Assembly (NCBI GenBank): GCA_937911325.1
Contig: CALDSD010000018.1
Location: 1 to 41,910 of the forward strand
Origin: an uncultured Neomegalonema sp.
GTDB taxonomy: Bacteria > Pseudomonadota > Alphaproteobacteria > Rhodobacterales > Rhodobacteraceae
Reading direction: 5' to 3'
Length of the DNA: 41,910 bases
The notes under the pieces are model-generated. The model was not told the DNA's origin. It did no database searches and was given only the letters and a program-made list of their open reading frames with translations. Shown piece by piece: positions 32,832 through 41,910 of this stretch. The position numbers and the translations under genes were made by a program. Each line of letters begins with the position of its first letter. The stretch's first letter is position 1.

Positions 32832-33875
32832 ATGCAGAAAGTCCTTGAGAAGCCGGCGTCGCTCGACGTTGTCGCAAAGCCAACCTCAACCGCCGATCAG
32901 GGCGTCGTCTCCGACGCGAACGCGGATCTCAAAACGCCGATCTCGGAAGCGCCCGAAGACCAGCCCGCGTTCCAAGCGACACAGGACAATCCGCAGAACA
33001 GTCTCTCCGAGATGCGTCACGATCCTGATGCGATACGGCGGCTGTTCGAGAACGGGGAATACCCTTACAAGAAAAAGATCTCACGCGCCTCCTACGAGAA
33101 GCGCAAGGCCGAGCTTCAGGTTGAGTTGCTCAAGGTTCAGGATTGGGTTCGCTCCGAGGGGATGAAGCTGGTTCTGCTCTTCGAAGGCCGCGACGCGGCC
33201 GGAAAAGGCGGCACCATCAAGCGCTTCACAGAGCATCTCAACCCGCGGGGCGCGCGCGTCGTCGCGCTCGACAAGCCGACTGATCGCGAGAAATCGCAAT
33301 GGTTCTTTCAAAGATACATTTCCCAGCTGCCAGCAGGCGGCGAGATCGTGCTCTTCGACCGCTCCTGGTACAATCGCGCCGGCGTCGAGCGCGTCATGGG
33401 GTTCTGCACGCCCAACGAGTATCTGGAGTTCATGCGGCAGACGCCTGAGATTGAGCGCATGATGGTGCGCAGCGGCATTCTGCTCTTCAAGTACTGGTTC
33501 TCGGTCACGCAAGACGAACAGCATCGGCGCTTCAAGTCGCGCGAGGTGGAGCCGCTCAAGAAGTGGAAGCTCTCGCCGATTGATCGGCTGTCGCTCGACA
33601 AGTGGGAAGACTACACCGAAGCCAAGGAAGCGATGTTCTTCTATACCGACACCGCCGACGCGCCTTGGACGATCATCAAGTCGAACGACAAGAAGCGGGC
33701 GCGGCTCAACTGCATGAAGCACTTCTTGTACTCGCTTCCTTATCCGGAGAAAGACTATCGCGTGGTCGGGCGCCCCGACCCCCTGATCGTCGGATCGAGC
33801 GCCGATGTGATCGGCGCGAGCGAACACATCCTGGGCAGATGTCTGCATCCTGATCACCGCCGCGCCGCCCGGTGA
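32832..33875 (+). CDS. ppk2: Polyphosphate kinase 2
   Basis: 347 aa from the ATG at 32832. The first ~60 residues are low-complexity Ala/Pro/Gln-rich and the kinase domain starts near 75. Walker A is FEGRDAAGKGG (117-127), the lid/Walker B region FDRSWYNRAGVERVMGF (175-191), and RFKSREVEPLKKWKLSP completes the PPK2 pattern. It uses polyphosphate to phosphorylate nucleoside diphosphates, or runs the reverse; the single-domain form resembles class I. It is placed between the helicase and PdeM of the repair set, with a 120-bp upstream gap that probably holds its own promoter. Confidence 0.93.
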   Translation: MQKVLEKPASLDVVAKPTSTADQGVVSDANADLKTPISEAPEDQPAFQATQDNPQNSLSEMRHDPDAIRRLFENGEYPYKKKISRASYEKRKAELQVELLKVQDWVRSEGMKLVLLFEGRDAAGKGGTIKRFTEHLNPRGARVVALDKPTDREKSQWFFQRYISQLPAGGEIVLFDRSWYNRAGVERVMGFCTPNEYLEFMRQTPEIERMMVRSGILLFKYWFSVTQDEQHRRFKSREVEPLKKWKLSPIDRLSLDKWEDYTEAKEAMFFYTDTADAPWTIIKSNDKKRARLNCMKHFLYSLPYPEKDYRVVGRPDPLIVGSSADVIGASEHILGRCLHPDHRRAAR

Positions 33876-33966
33876 TCTGACACCCGGCCTGCGAAATGGT
33901 CGCCGCCAGACATAAGATGCGTTACGAGACTTCAGGCCTTTCTTACGCAGGCGGTATCTACGCATC

Positions 33967-34302
33967 ATGGCGGCCCATCGATTGGCGACATATGGAACTC
34001 TGGCTCCCGGGCAGGTGAACCATCACGAGTTGGCGGATCTGGACGGCGCCTGGTCGACTGGCGTGGTTCGCGGAGACCTCGCCGAAGAAGGTTGGGGCGC
34101 GGCCCATGGCTGCCCTGGCATCTACCTGAACCCGGAAGGCCCTGAGATCGCAGTGCACATTTTCGAGTCGGCGGACCTGCCGGCGCATTGGGATCGCCTC
34201 GACGCTTTTGAGGGCGACGGCTATCGCCGAGTGACGACGCCGGCCCGAACGCCTGAGGGCGACGTGTTGGTGTCGATCTACGAGCTGAAGCCTCCATCCT
34301 GA
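33967..34302 (+). CDS. Gamma-glutamylcyclotransferase-like (AIG2/GGCT fold) protein
   Basis: 111 aa. The substrate-loop signature is YGTLAPG at 9-15 (YGSLxxG in the family), and the catalytic glutamate is E82 in LDAFEGDGYRRV. HIFESADLPAHWDRLDAFEG is the usual run-up. The enzyme class cyclises gamma-glutamyl amines to 5-oxoproline; many small bacterial members have no proven substrate. Single gene, 91 bp after ppk2, with no strong Shine-Dalgarno. Confidence 0.87.
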   Translation: MAAHRLATYGTLAPGQVNHHELADLDGAWSTGVVRGDLAEEGWGAAHGCPGIYLNPEGPEIAVHIFESADLPAHWDRLDAFEGDGYRRVTTPARTPEGDVLVSIYELKPPS

Positions 34303-34405
34303 CGCCAAACGATGCGCAACGCGCTGTTACAACCGATTACACGCCAGCCGCGAAATCGGCGCATGGCGACAGCCAGCTTTGGGAGCTCTCAGACGGAGGT
34401 TCCCG

Positions 34406-35335
34406 ATGCGCGCTTTTCCGCCCCGCGCCTTGGCGCTTGGCCTGACCGCCCTCGCCACAGCCCTTGCGTTGTCCGCTGCGTCGAACGCGCAGACGAAAAC
34501 GCCCGCCGATACGCTGGAGGGTCAGCTCGCGATGGTCGCGGCCGCGATCAAGACGTATCAGGATCCAGCGGCCGCCCGAAAAGACGGGTGGCGGCGAACG
34601 ACCCGCGACGTGCCAGCGATGGGCGAGCATTGGAGCAATCGAGACGAGCGCGACTATATCGGCGGAGAGCCGCTCGACTTTTCTCGGCCGACCAACTTGA
34701 TGTACACGACCATCGATGGCGAGAAGGTGCTGACGGGCGTCGCCTTCGTTGTTCGCATCGCTGAGGGCGAGGCCTTGCCCGACGGCTTTGCCGGGTCCGA
34801 GGACCGGTGGCACGTCCACAATGCGCAGCAGGTCATCGACGAAGGCCTCGACAGCCGACCCCTCGCTCGATGGGTTGCCCAGCGCTTCGCCAACAGCCGC
34901 TTTCAGGATGACGATGGCGTGACGCGGAGCCGACTGGCGATGGTGCATGTCTGGACGTCGCCAGCCAGTCCTGACGGCGTCTTCTCTGACTTCAACCGCG
35001 CCATACCCTATCTGAAGCTCGGGCTGCCAGCGACCTATGCGGACGGGGCTTCGCTCGACGCCGCGAAAGGGCTGCACCTGGCGACGGAAGACGGGTGCGA
35101 CGAGGCGCTCGACGGTTATCTTTGGCTCGCGGATGCGGACCGCCGGCAAAGACGAACGCTGAAAGACGCGTGTGCGGACTTCGCCGCGCAGATCCGCGGC
35201 AATCTCGATCAACCTCCGGCCACGCTGAACGCCATCGCCGAGAACGCCTGGCGGTTCATCGACGGCTTGATCGTCTCGGTTTGCTCGCCGGAGCAGCTGC
35301 GCCGCATGGCCTCTCTGAAGGAGAACGGTCATTAG
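34406..35335 (+). CDS. Hypothetical periplasmic protein
   Basis: 309 aa from the ATG at 34406, with GGAGG 6 nt upstream. Signal peptide at about 1-28 (ALALGLTALATALALSAASNAQ). The mature protein has a conserved-looking block, MGEHWSNRDERDYI, PTNLMYTTIDGEKVLTGVAFVV, then EDRWHVHNAQQVID. The paired H-x-H after W, plus the earlier E-H-W, could be metal ligands of a cupin-like barrel, but this is inference. A C-terminal helical part carries two cysteines (EDGCDEAL, KDACADFA) and a third near the end. No family recognised. Confidence 0.68.
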   Translation: MRAFPPRALALGLTALATALALSAASNAQTKTPADTLEGQLAMVAAAIKTYQDPAAARKDGWRRTTRDVPAMGEHWSNRDERDYIGGEPLDFSRPTNLMYTTIDGEKVLTGVAFVVRIAEGEALPDGFAGSEDRWHVHNAQQVIDEGLDSRPLARWVAQRFANSRFQDDDGVTRSRLAMVHVWTSPASPDGVFSDFNRAIPYLKLGLPATYADGASLDAAKGLHLATEDGCDEALDGYLWLADADRRQRRTLKDACADFAAQIRGNLDQPPATLNAIAENAWRFIDGLIVSVCSPEQLRRMASLKENGH

Positions 35336-35416
35336 CGCCCGCATTTGATGTACTCTTCCTGTCACCGGGCGGGCTCTACGCACTTGCGCCTCGGGCCGCG
35401 CCACAAGGAGGATGCG

Positions 35417-35734
35417 ATGCCGACGATTGAGAAAGGCCAGACCCTTCAAACCGTGATCACGACCTTCGAGACCAATCCGGGAGCGTTCAGCGATCTGCTC
35501 GAGGAACTCGACGCGGCCTATGAGAAAGTCATCAGCCGCCAGCCCGGGTTTATCTCGGCGGCGCTTCACGTCAACGACGCCCAGACGCGGATCGCAAACT
35601 ACTCGCAGTGGCGGCGCCGCGAGGACTTTCTGGTAATGTTGCGAACCACCGAGATGCGGAAGCGAAATCGGCGGATCAACGAGCTGTGTCGCAGCTTCGA
35701 GCCGGTGATGTATGACGTGGCAAAAACATTCTAG
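35417..35734 (+). CDS. Antibiotic biosynthesis monooxygenase (ABM)-domain protein
   Basis: 105 aa from the ATG at 35417, with a strong AAGGAGG upstream. A single ferredoxin-like ABM domain (LQTVITTFETNPGAFSDLLEEL ... PGFISAALHVNDAQTRIANYSQWRRREDF) covers almost the whole protein. Members range from quinol monooxygenases to heme-degrading enzymes and many act as dimers; the specific reaction is not visible. It follows the secreted unknown by 81 bp on the same strand and precedes pdeM. Confidence 0.85.
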   Translation: MPTIEKGQTLQTVITTFETNPGAFSDLLEELDAAYEKVISRQPGFISAALHVNDAQTRIANYSQWRRREDFLVMLRTTEMRKRNRRINELCRSFEPVMYDVAKTF

Positions 35735-35801
35735 TCTCGCTTGAGCAACGCAACGCCCCGTTCTGCTTGCCAAGCGCGCCAGACCTCGCATTGATGCGCG
35801 G

Positions 35802-36593
35802 ATGAATCGACGCGCTATTGCGAGACACCCAGATCAAGACGCTTCTCCGAACCGGGGAGCCTTTTGGTTTTCCTTCGGCGGAAACGCGCTTGAGGCCCGC
35901 CCGAGCGGCGCGCTCTGGCTGGCCGATCAGCGCCTGCTCTGTGTCGCCGACCTGCATCTTGGAAAGTCGGAGCGGACGGCGCGGCGCGGCGGCCCCTTCC
36001 TGCCGCCCTACGACACGGTGGAGACGCTCGATCGGTTGCGCGACGAGATCGAGGCCTGCGCGCCTGAAACGGTTCTCTGCCTCGGGGATAGTTTTGACGA
36101 CCCGCGCGCAGCCGCGGCGCTGACCGAAGAAGACATCGTCGCGCTGCGAGTTCTGCAGGGAGGGCGGCGTTGGATCTGGGTGGCGGGAAATCACGACCCA
36201 ATCCGAGATGATGCGCTCTCGGCGCGTCTCGGTGGGGAGTTCGCAGATGAACACGGCGCGGCCGGGCTCGTGTTTCGTCACATCGCGGCGCCGGTGAGCT
36301 CCGCCTTTGAAGTGTCGGGCCATTATCACCCGAAAGCGACTCTGTTCGTTCGCGGTCGTCGCTTGAGCCGTCGCTGTTTCCTCTTGGACGAGAGGCGTTT
36401 GATCCTTCCGGCCTTCGGCGCTTACACGGGCGGTTTGGACGCTGCGGACCCGACCTTTGATCCACTTTTGGGTGGCGGCGCGACCGCGTTCCTACTTGGC
36501 GAGAAGGTGCGTGCGTTTCCGCGTCGTTTGCTGGTCGCGCCCCATGCCCTTTCGCGCGAACCCGTCGACGCGAGAATGAAAAGAAGGACTTGA
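35802..36593 (+). CDS. pdeM: Ligase-associated DNA damage response endonuclease PdeM
   Basis: 263 aa, calcineurin-like metallophosphoesterase. Metal-binding motifs: DLHLGK (D50, H52), LGDSFDD (D96), GNHD (N130, H131) and GHYHPK (H174, H176). The LHLGK and GHYHPK forms, with a C-terminal FGAYTGGLDAADP, define the TIGR04123 PdeM group, a phosphodiesterase/nuclease found with the TIGR04120-04122 ligase, helicase and exonuclease. All four are here, but pdeM stands 3.1 kb from the helicase. A thioesterase gene follows after 3 bp. Confidence 0.92.
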   Translation: MNRRAIARHPDQDASPNRGAFWFSFGGNALEARPSGALWLADQRLLCVADLHLGKSERTARRGGPFLPPYDTVETLDRLRDEIEACAPETVLCLGDSFDDPRAAAALTEEDIVALRVLQGGRRWIWVAGNHDPIRDDALSARLGGEFADEHGAAGLVFRHIAAPVSSAFEVSGHYHPKATLFVRGRRLSRRCFLLDERRLILPAFGAYTGGLDAADPTFDPLLGGGATAFLLGEKVRAFPRRLLVAPHALSREPVDARMKRRT

Positions 36594-36596
36594 GCG

Positions 36597-37040
36597 ATGG
36601 CATCCTTGGCGCCGGCCAACCCAGACTTTGAACGTTCGGTGCGCGACACGTTCCAGGCGCAGCGTTTCCTGGGTCTCCTTGGCGCGCAGTTGGAAACGGT
36701 CGAGCCCGGATATGTGGAGATCCAGCTGCCGAAGCGGCCCGAGCTAACGCAGCATCACGACTTTTTTCATGGCGGCGCGACCGCGACGCTGATCGACGTC
36801 GCTGGCGGATTCGCCGCGCTGTCGCTCATGCCGGCCGATCGACAGGTTCTCACTGTGGAGTTCAAGACCAATCTGCTGGCGCCAGGCGCAGGGGACGCTC
36901 TTGTGGTTCGCGGGGAGGCGGTGCGCGCCGGCAAGACGCTGACGATCTGCCAGATGGATGTGTACGCCTTAGGCTCTGACGGCGCGGAGACGCTCTGCGC
37001 CTCTGGGCTTGGCACCTACATGGCGGTTCCCCGAACTTAA
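36597..37040 (+). CDS. PaaI-type hotdog-fold thioesterase
   Basis: 147 aa. The hotdog central helix and catalytic region HHDFFHGGATATLIDVAGGFAALS hold the HGG.....D pattern of PaaI thioesterases, followed by VLTVEFKTNLLAPG and VVRGEAVRAGKTLTICQMDVYA. It hydrolyses acyl-CoA thioesters, often aromatic or medium-chain. The start is 3 bp after the pdeM stop, so it is co-transcribed with the nuclease gene although the roles look unrelated. A weak GC hairpin with a T4 run lies at 37043-37060. Confidence 0.9.
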   Translation: MASLAPANPDFERSVRDTFQAQRFLGLLGAQLETVEPGYVEIQLPKRPELTQHHDFFHGGATATLIDVAGGFAALSLMPADRQVLTVEFKTNLLAPGAGDALVVRGEAVRAGKTLTICQMDVYALGSDGAETLCASGLGTYMAVPRT

Positions 37041-37192
37041 TCGCGCCGCAAGGGCGTTTTCACGTTCCCGAGAGCACTCCGAAAAGTTTTGAACCGTACA
37101 GTTGAGAACTCGGCTGACGATCCACAAGTCTTCTGGCGTTGGGAGCGCCGCGAACGCACAGGCGGCGGCGCGCGCAAAGACAGGAGAACCAG

Positions 37193-37753
37193 ATGGTTGA
37201 ATTCACACGATACACCGCGGAAACCGCGAGCGCGGAAGCCAAACCGCTGATCGAAGCATCGCAGATGAGATTCGGCGGCATGTTGCCGTACCTTCACGCC
37301 GTTCTCGCGGAGAGCCCGGTACTCTATCAGGCGTATGGGCAGCTCAATGACCTCTTCAGCGCTTCCTCGCTGAGCACCGACGAGCGGCACGTCGTCTGGC
37401 TGACGATCAACGTCTATCATTCGTGTCATTACTGCGTGCCCGCACACACATTCCTGGCGCTGAAGGACGGCGTTTCGGAAGACGTCGTCGATGCTCTGCG
37501 TGCGGGCCAGACTCTCCCCGACGCAAGGCTTGAGGCGCTTCGCCAGTTCACGCTTTCCGTCACCGAAAAGCGCGGCGAAGTCGACGCTGGAGAGATCGAC
37601 GCGTTCCTGGCCGCCGGCTTTACCAAACGCAACGTGTTCGACGTGATCCTTGGTCTGAGCCACAAGGTGATCTCGAATTACGTGAACCACATCGCCGACA
37701 CGCCGGTCGACGCGCCGTTTGCAAAATTCGACTGGAATAAAGACGCGGCCTGA
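37193..37753 (+). CDS. Carboxymuconolactone decarboxylase-family (AhpD-like) protein
   Basis: 186 aa from the ATG at 37193, with CAGGAGAA upstream. The redox motif CHYCVPAH places C78, C81 and H85 as in AhpD-like alkylhydroperoxidases. The rest is helical with the usual FSASSLSTDERHVVWLTINVYHSCHYC run. Such proteins reduce peroxides with thiol donors. It sits upstream of a TetR regulator on the same strand, and oxyR-katG lie 2 kb further on, so a peroxide-stress theme is possible but the TetR gene has its own promoter region. Confidence 0.88.
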   Translation: MVEFTRYTAETASAEAKPLIEASQMRFGGMLPYLHAVLAESPVLYQAYGQLNDLFSASSLSTDERHVVWLTINVYHSCHYCVPAHTFLALKDGVSEDVVDALRAGQTLPDARLEALRQFTLSVTEKRGEVDAGEIDAFLAAGFTKRNVFDVILGLSHKVISNYVNHIADTPVDAPFAKFDWNKDAA

Positions 37754-37803
37754 CCCGGCGCGGATGACAGCCGCCGCGTCGGCGACATCAGCTCCTCAAT
37801 CGT

Positions 37804-37816
37804 GTAACATCGTTAC
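37804..37816. promoter_or_regulatory. TetR operator 1 (upstream of tetR)
   Basis: Palindrome GTAAC-ATC-GTTAC, 15 bp before the tetR ATG. It shares TAACA-N2-GTTA with the perfect palindrome at 38439-38461, so both are probably bound by the same regulator, here for autorepression. Confidence 0.65.
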
Positions 37817-37831
37817 GCAGAGGAGAGAGAC

Positions 37832-38440
37832 ATGTCCGACGAGACGCGAGAAACGAAGACGAAAGAGCGCCGCCGACGGATCCTGTCGGCGGCGCGCACA
37901 GTGTTCGAGAAGCACGGCGGTCTCAGCGCAGGGCTGCGTCCGATCGCAGCCGCGGCCGGATGCACGACCGGCGCAATCTACGCGTCGTTCTCCAGCAAGG
38001 AAGAGATTTACGCCGCACTGCTCGAGGAAAGCCTCGGCGAGCTTTCCGCAGTCGTCGCGGCAGCCGTCGCAAGGGAGGCGAGCCCCGATCAGGCGCTCAG
38101 GGCGGCGACAAGAGCATTTTTTGAATATTATCAATCGCATTTGTTTGAGTTTCGACTGGGTCTCTACCTGTTTGAACCGGATGGCCGGACCGGTCTTGGC
38201 AGCGAGCGCGACGCGGCTCTCAACGATGCGCTTAACGAGACGATCGAGATCTTCACCGCCTGTTTCGAACGTCTCGCCGCATCGTCCCGAACACGAGAAC
38301 ATAGCCCGATTGAGAGGGCGCACAGCCTGTTCGCAGCCCTCATCGGGGCCCTGACGATCGCGCGCGCGCGCCGAGATCAATCGCTACAAACCGACGCTCG
38401 GAAGGTGCTTGACGTTCTCATCGACCTTCACTTAGCCTGA
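37832..38440 (+). CDS. TetR/AcrR-family transcriptional regulator
   Basis: 202 aa. The N-terminal HTH (about 12-60: RRRILSAARTVFEKHGG ... LRPIAAAAGCTTGAIYASFSSKEEIYAALLEE) is a standard TetR domain. The C-terminal ligand-binding domain is all helical, with aromatic residues (FFEYYQSHLFEFRLGLYLFEPDG) suited to a hydrophobic or acyl-CoA-like ligand. Flanking palindromes with a shared TAACA-N2-GTTA core mark it as autoregulatory and as the likely repressor of the crotonase gene starting 45 bp after its stop. GAGGAGAGA precedes the ATG. Confidence 0.9.
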   Translation: MSDETRETKTKERRRRILSAARTVFEKHGGLSAGLRPIAAAAGCTTGAIYASFSSKEEIYAALLEESLGELSAVVAAAVAREASPDQALRAATRAFFEYYQSHLFEFRLGLYLFEPDGRTGLGSERDAALNDALNETIEIFTACFERLAASSRTREHSPIERAHSLFAALIGALTIARARRDQSLQTDARKVLDVLIDLHLA

Positions 38441-38461
38441 AATATAACACTGTTATATTTC
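38439..38461. promoter_or_regulatory. TetR operator 2 (upstream of crotonase gene)
   Basis: A perfect 23-bp palindrome: GAAATATAACA, one central C, then TGTTATATTTC. It overlaps the tetR stop codon and a TATAAC -10-like element (38443-38448). AT-rich against a GC-rich background and sharing TAACA-N2-GTTA with operator 1. Confidence 0.75.
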
Positions 38462-38484
38462 TAGAACCGCTGAAGGAGGATCCC

Positions 38485-39294
38485 ATGGCCGTGAGAATTG
38501 AGAAAGACGGAGATGTCTGGACCATCGTCAACGACCGACCTGAGGCGCGTAACGCCGTGGATCCTGAAACCGCGAACGCGCTGGTCGCCGCGTTCGAAGC
38601 GTTCGACGACAGCGACGCAAAGGTCGGCGTCTTTTACGGGGCCGGCGGCGCCTTTTGCGGCGGCTGGGACCTGAAATACGCCTCGACGCTGATGGACCGC
38701 GACGCCTTCGAGCACGAGCTCGTCGATCAACTCGCATTCCCGGTCGGATCAGCGCCGGCGCCGCGTGGCCCGATGGGGCCCTCGCGCATGGAGCTCTCAA
38801 AGCCGGTGATCGCCGCGATCGAGGGCCCGGCGGTGGCGGGGGGCATGGAGCTCGCGCTCTGGTGCGATATCCGCGTGATGGCGGAGACCGCCTATCTCGG
38901 CGTCTATTGCCGACGCTGGGGCATTACACTGGTCGACGGCGGCACGGTGCGTCTGCCGCGACTCGTCGGACAGGGCAAAGCGCTCGAGATCACCTTGACC
39001 GGACGCAAGGTGCCTGCGGACGAATGCTATCAGATCGGTTTGTGCGAGAAGATCGTTCCCGAGGGCGGCGCGCGGGAGGCCGCCGAAGCGATGGCGCGCG
39101 AGATTGCTCGCTTTCCACAAGAAGCGGTGCTGGCTGATCGTCGGTCGATCATCGAAACCCGTGGGATGACTGTCCGCGAGGGTTTGAAAGTCGAATGGGC
39201 GAACGGCGTCGACGCGATCCGCAACGAGGGCGCCGGCGGCGCCGCGCGCTTCCGCGACGGGGCCGGCCGCAGCGGCGACTTCTCCAAGATCTGA
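38485..39294 (+). CDS. Enoyl-CoA hydratase/isomerase (crotonase) family protein
   Basis: 269 aa. Oxyanion-hole segments AGGAFCGGWDLKY (53-65) and EGPAVAGGMELALWCDIRV (113-131) are present. The region that in true hydratases carries two catalytic glutamates reads VYCRRWGITLVDGGTVRLPRLVG; the usual second Glu is replaced by Asp-Gly-Gly, so another crotonase reaction is possible. AAGGAGG lies just before the ATG. A 23-bp TetR palindrome upstream makes substrate-induced control likely. Behind it is a 174-bp gap with no clear element. Confidence 0.9.
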   Translation: MAVRIEKDGDVWTIVNDRPEARNAVDPETANALVAAFEAFDDSDAKVGVFYGAGGAFCGGWDLKYASTLMDRDAFEHELVDQLAFPVGSAPAPRGPMGPSRMELSKPVIAAIEGPAVAGGMELALWCDIRVMAETAYLGVYCRRWGITLVDGGTVRLPRLVGQGKALEITLTGRKVPADECYQIGLCEKIVPEGGAREAAEAMAREIARFPQEAVLADRRSIIETRGMTVREGLKVEWANGVDAIRNEGAGGAARFRDGAGRSGDFSKI

Positions 39295-39468
39295 GGCGCG
39301 CCCAGGAGAAACGCGTCCGTGGAGGCGCTTGGATTCGGGTCGCGGCTGGGCGCCCCGCCGATCGATGCGCCAGAACCCGCCGTTGACCTGCGTGGTCCAG
39401 TTCCCTTGATATGGATGGCGACGCGCTGACCGCGCAAAAAATCTCCTCAGCCTTGACGCAACGCCGAA

Positions 39469-41910
<2,442 letters not shown>

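Noticed and set aside
34337-35791. 484-codon minus-strand frame
   Set aside because: Antisense to the secreted unknown and the ABM gene, both with signal peptide or strong ribosome sites.
37043-37060. CGCC-GCAAG-GGCG-TTTT as terminator of the thioesterase gene
   Set aside because: Four-bp stem and four T only; plausible but not supported enough for a feature.

Overview
The window is about 42 kb of gene-dense, high-GC bacterial chromosome from an alphaproteobacterium. The evidence is a SAM-II-type riboswitch ahead of metZ, a TIGR02186 (Alph_Pro_TM) gene coupled to a TauE/SafE exporter, the four-part ligase-associated DNA repair set, and class-typical OxyR/KatG. I cannot fix the order; a Caulobacterales/Parvularculales/Hyphomonadaceae-like lineage is a guess. 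No rRNA, tRNA or CRISPR array was seen.

Layout. (1) 1-2390 is accessory DNA: the 3' end of an unknown gene, a fused HTH-ImmA/IrrE regulator/protease and a solo IS1-family transposase. (2) 2474-6381 holds a UDP-glucuronate 4-epimerase gene and then a complete tRNA t6A operon, tsaE-tsaB-tsaC-tsaD, in which each gene overlaps the next by ATGA. (3) 6391-13418, minus strand, is housekeeping: two tandem acyltransferase paralogues, an MDR oxidoreductase, an HI0933-type flavoprotein, folE, apaG and metZ. metZ is preceded by a SAM-II riboswitch and a 13-codon leader ORF. (4) 13642-20212 holds a transglutaminase-like protease, the TSUP/TIGR02186 pair, a secreted unknown, and a fatty acid desaturase divergent from an XRE regulator. 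The divergent promoter region carries three AGTTGT repeats at exact 20-bp spacing, and the XRE mRNA is probably leaderless. (5) 20241-24010 is a three-subunit form II CoxL-type molybdenum hydroxylase (S-L-M order), divergent from an arsR/ArsP-type permease operon that ends in a clear terminator. (6) 25933-27099 holds a glyoxalase-fold gene and two tandem tiny membrane proteins that are paralogues of each other.

(7) 27106-36593 contains all four ligase-associated repair genes: ATP-dependent ligase and MBL exonuclease (minus, GTGA overlap), DEXH helicase (plus) and PdeM (plus). PdeM is separated from the helicase by ppk2, a gamma-glutamylcyclotransferase-like gene, a secreted unknown and an ABM-domain gene. 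(8) 36597-39294 holds a PaaI thioesterase, an AhpD-like protein, a TetR regulator with two matching operators, and the crotonase gene it probably controls. (9) 39469 to the end is oxyR followed by katG, which runs off the window.

The strongest points for follow-up are the SAM-II/leader-ORF arrangement, the 20-bp-phased repeats at the leaderless XRE promoter, the compact tsaEBCD operon with an atypical TsaB motif, the TetR operator pair, and the paralogous small membrane proteins.
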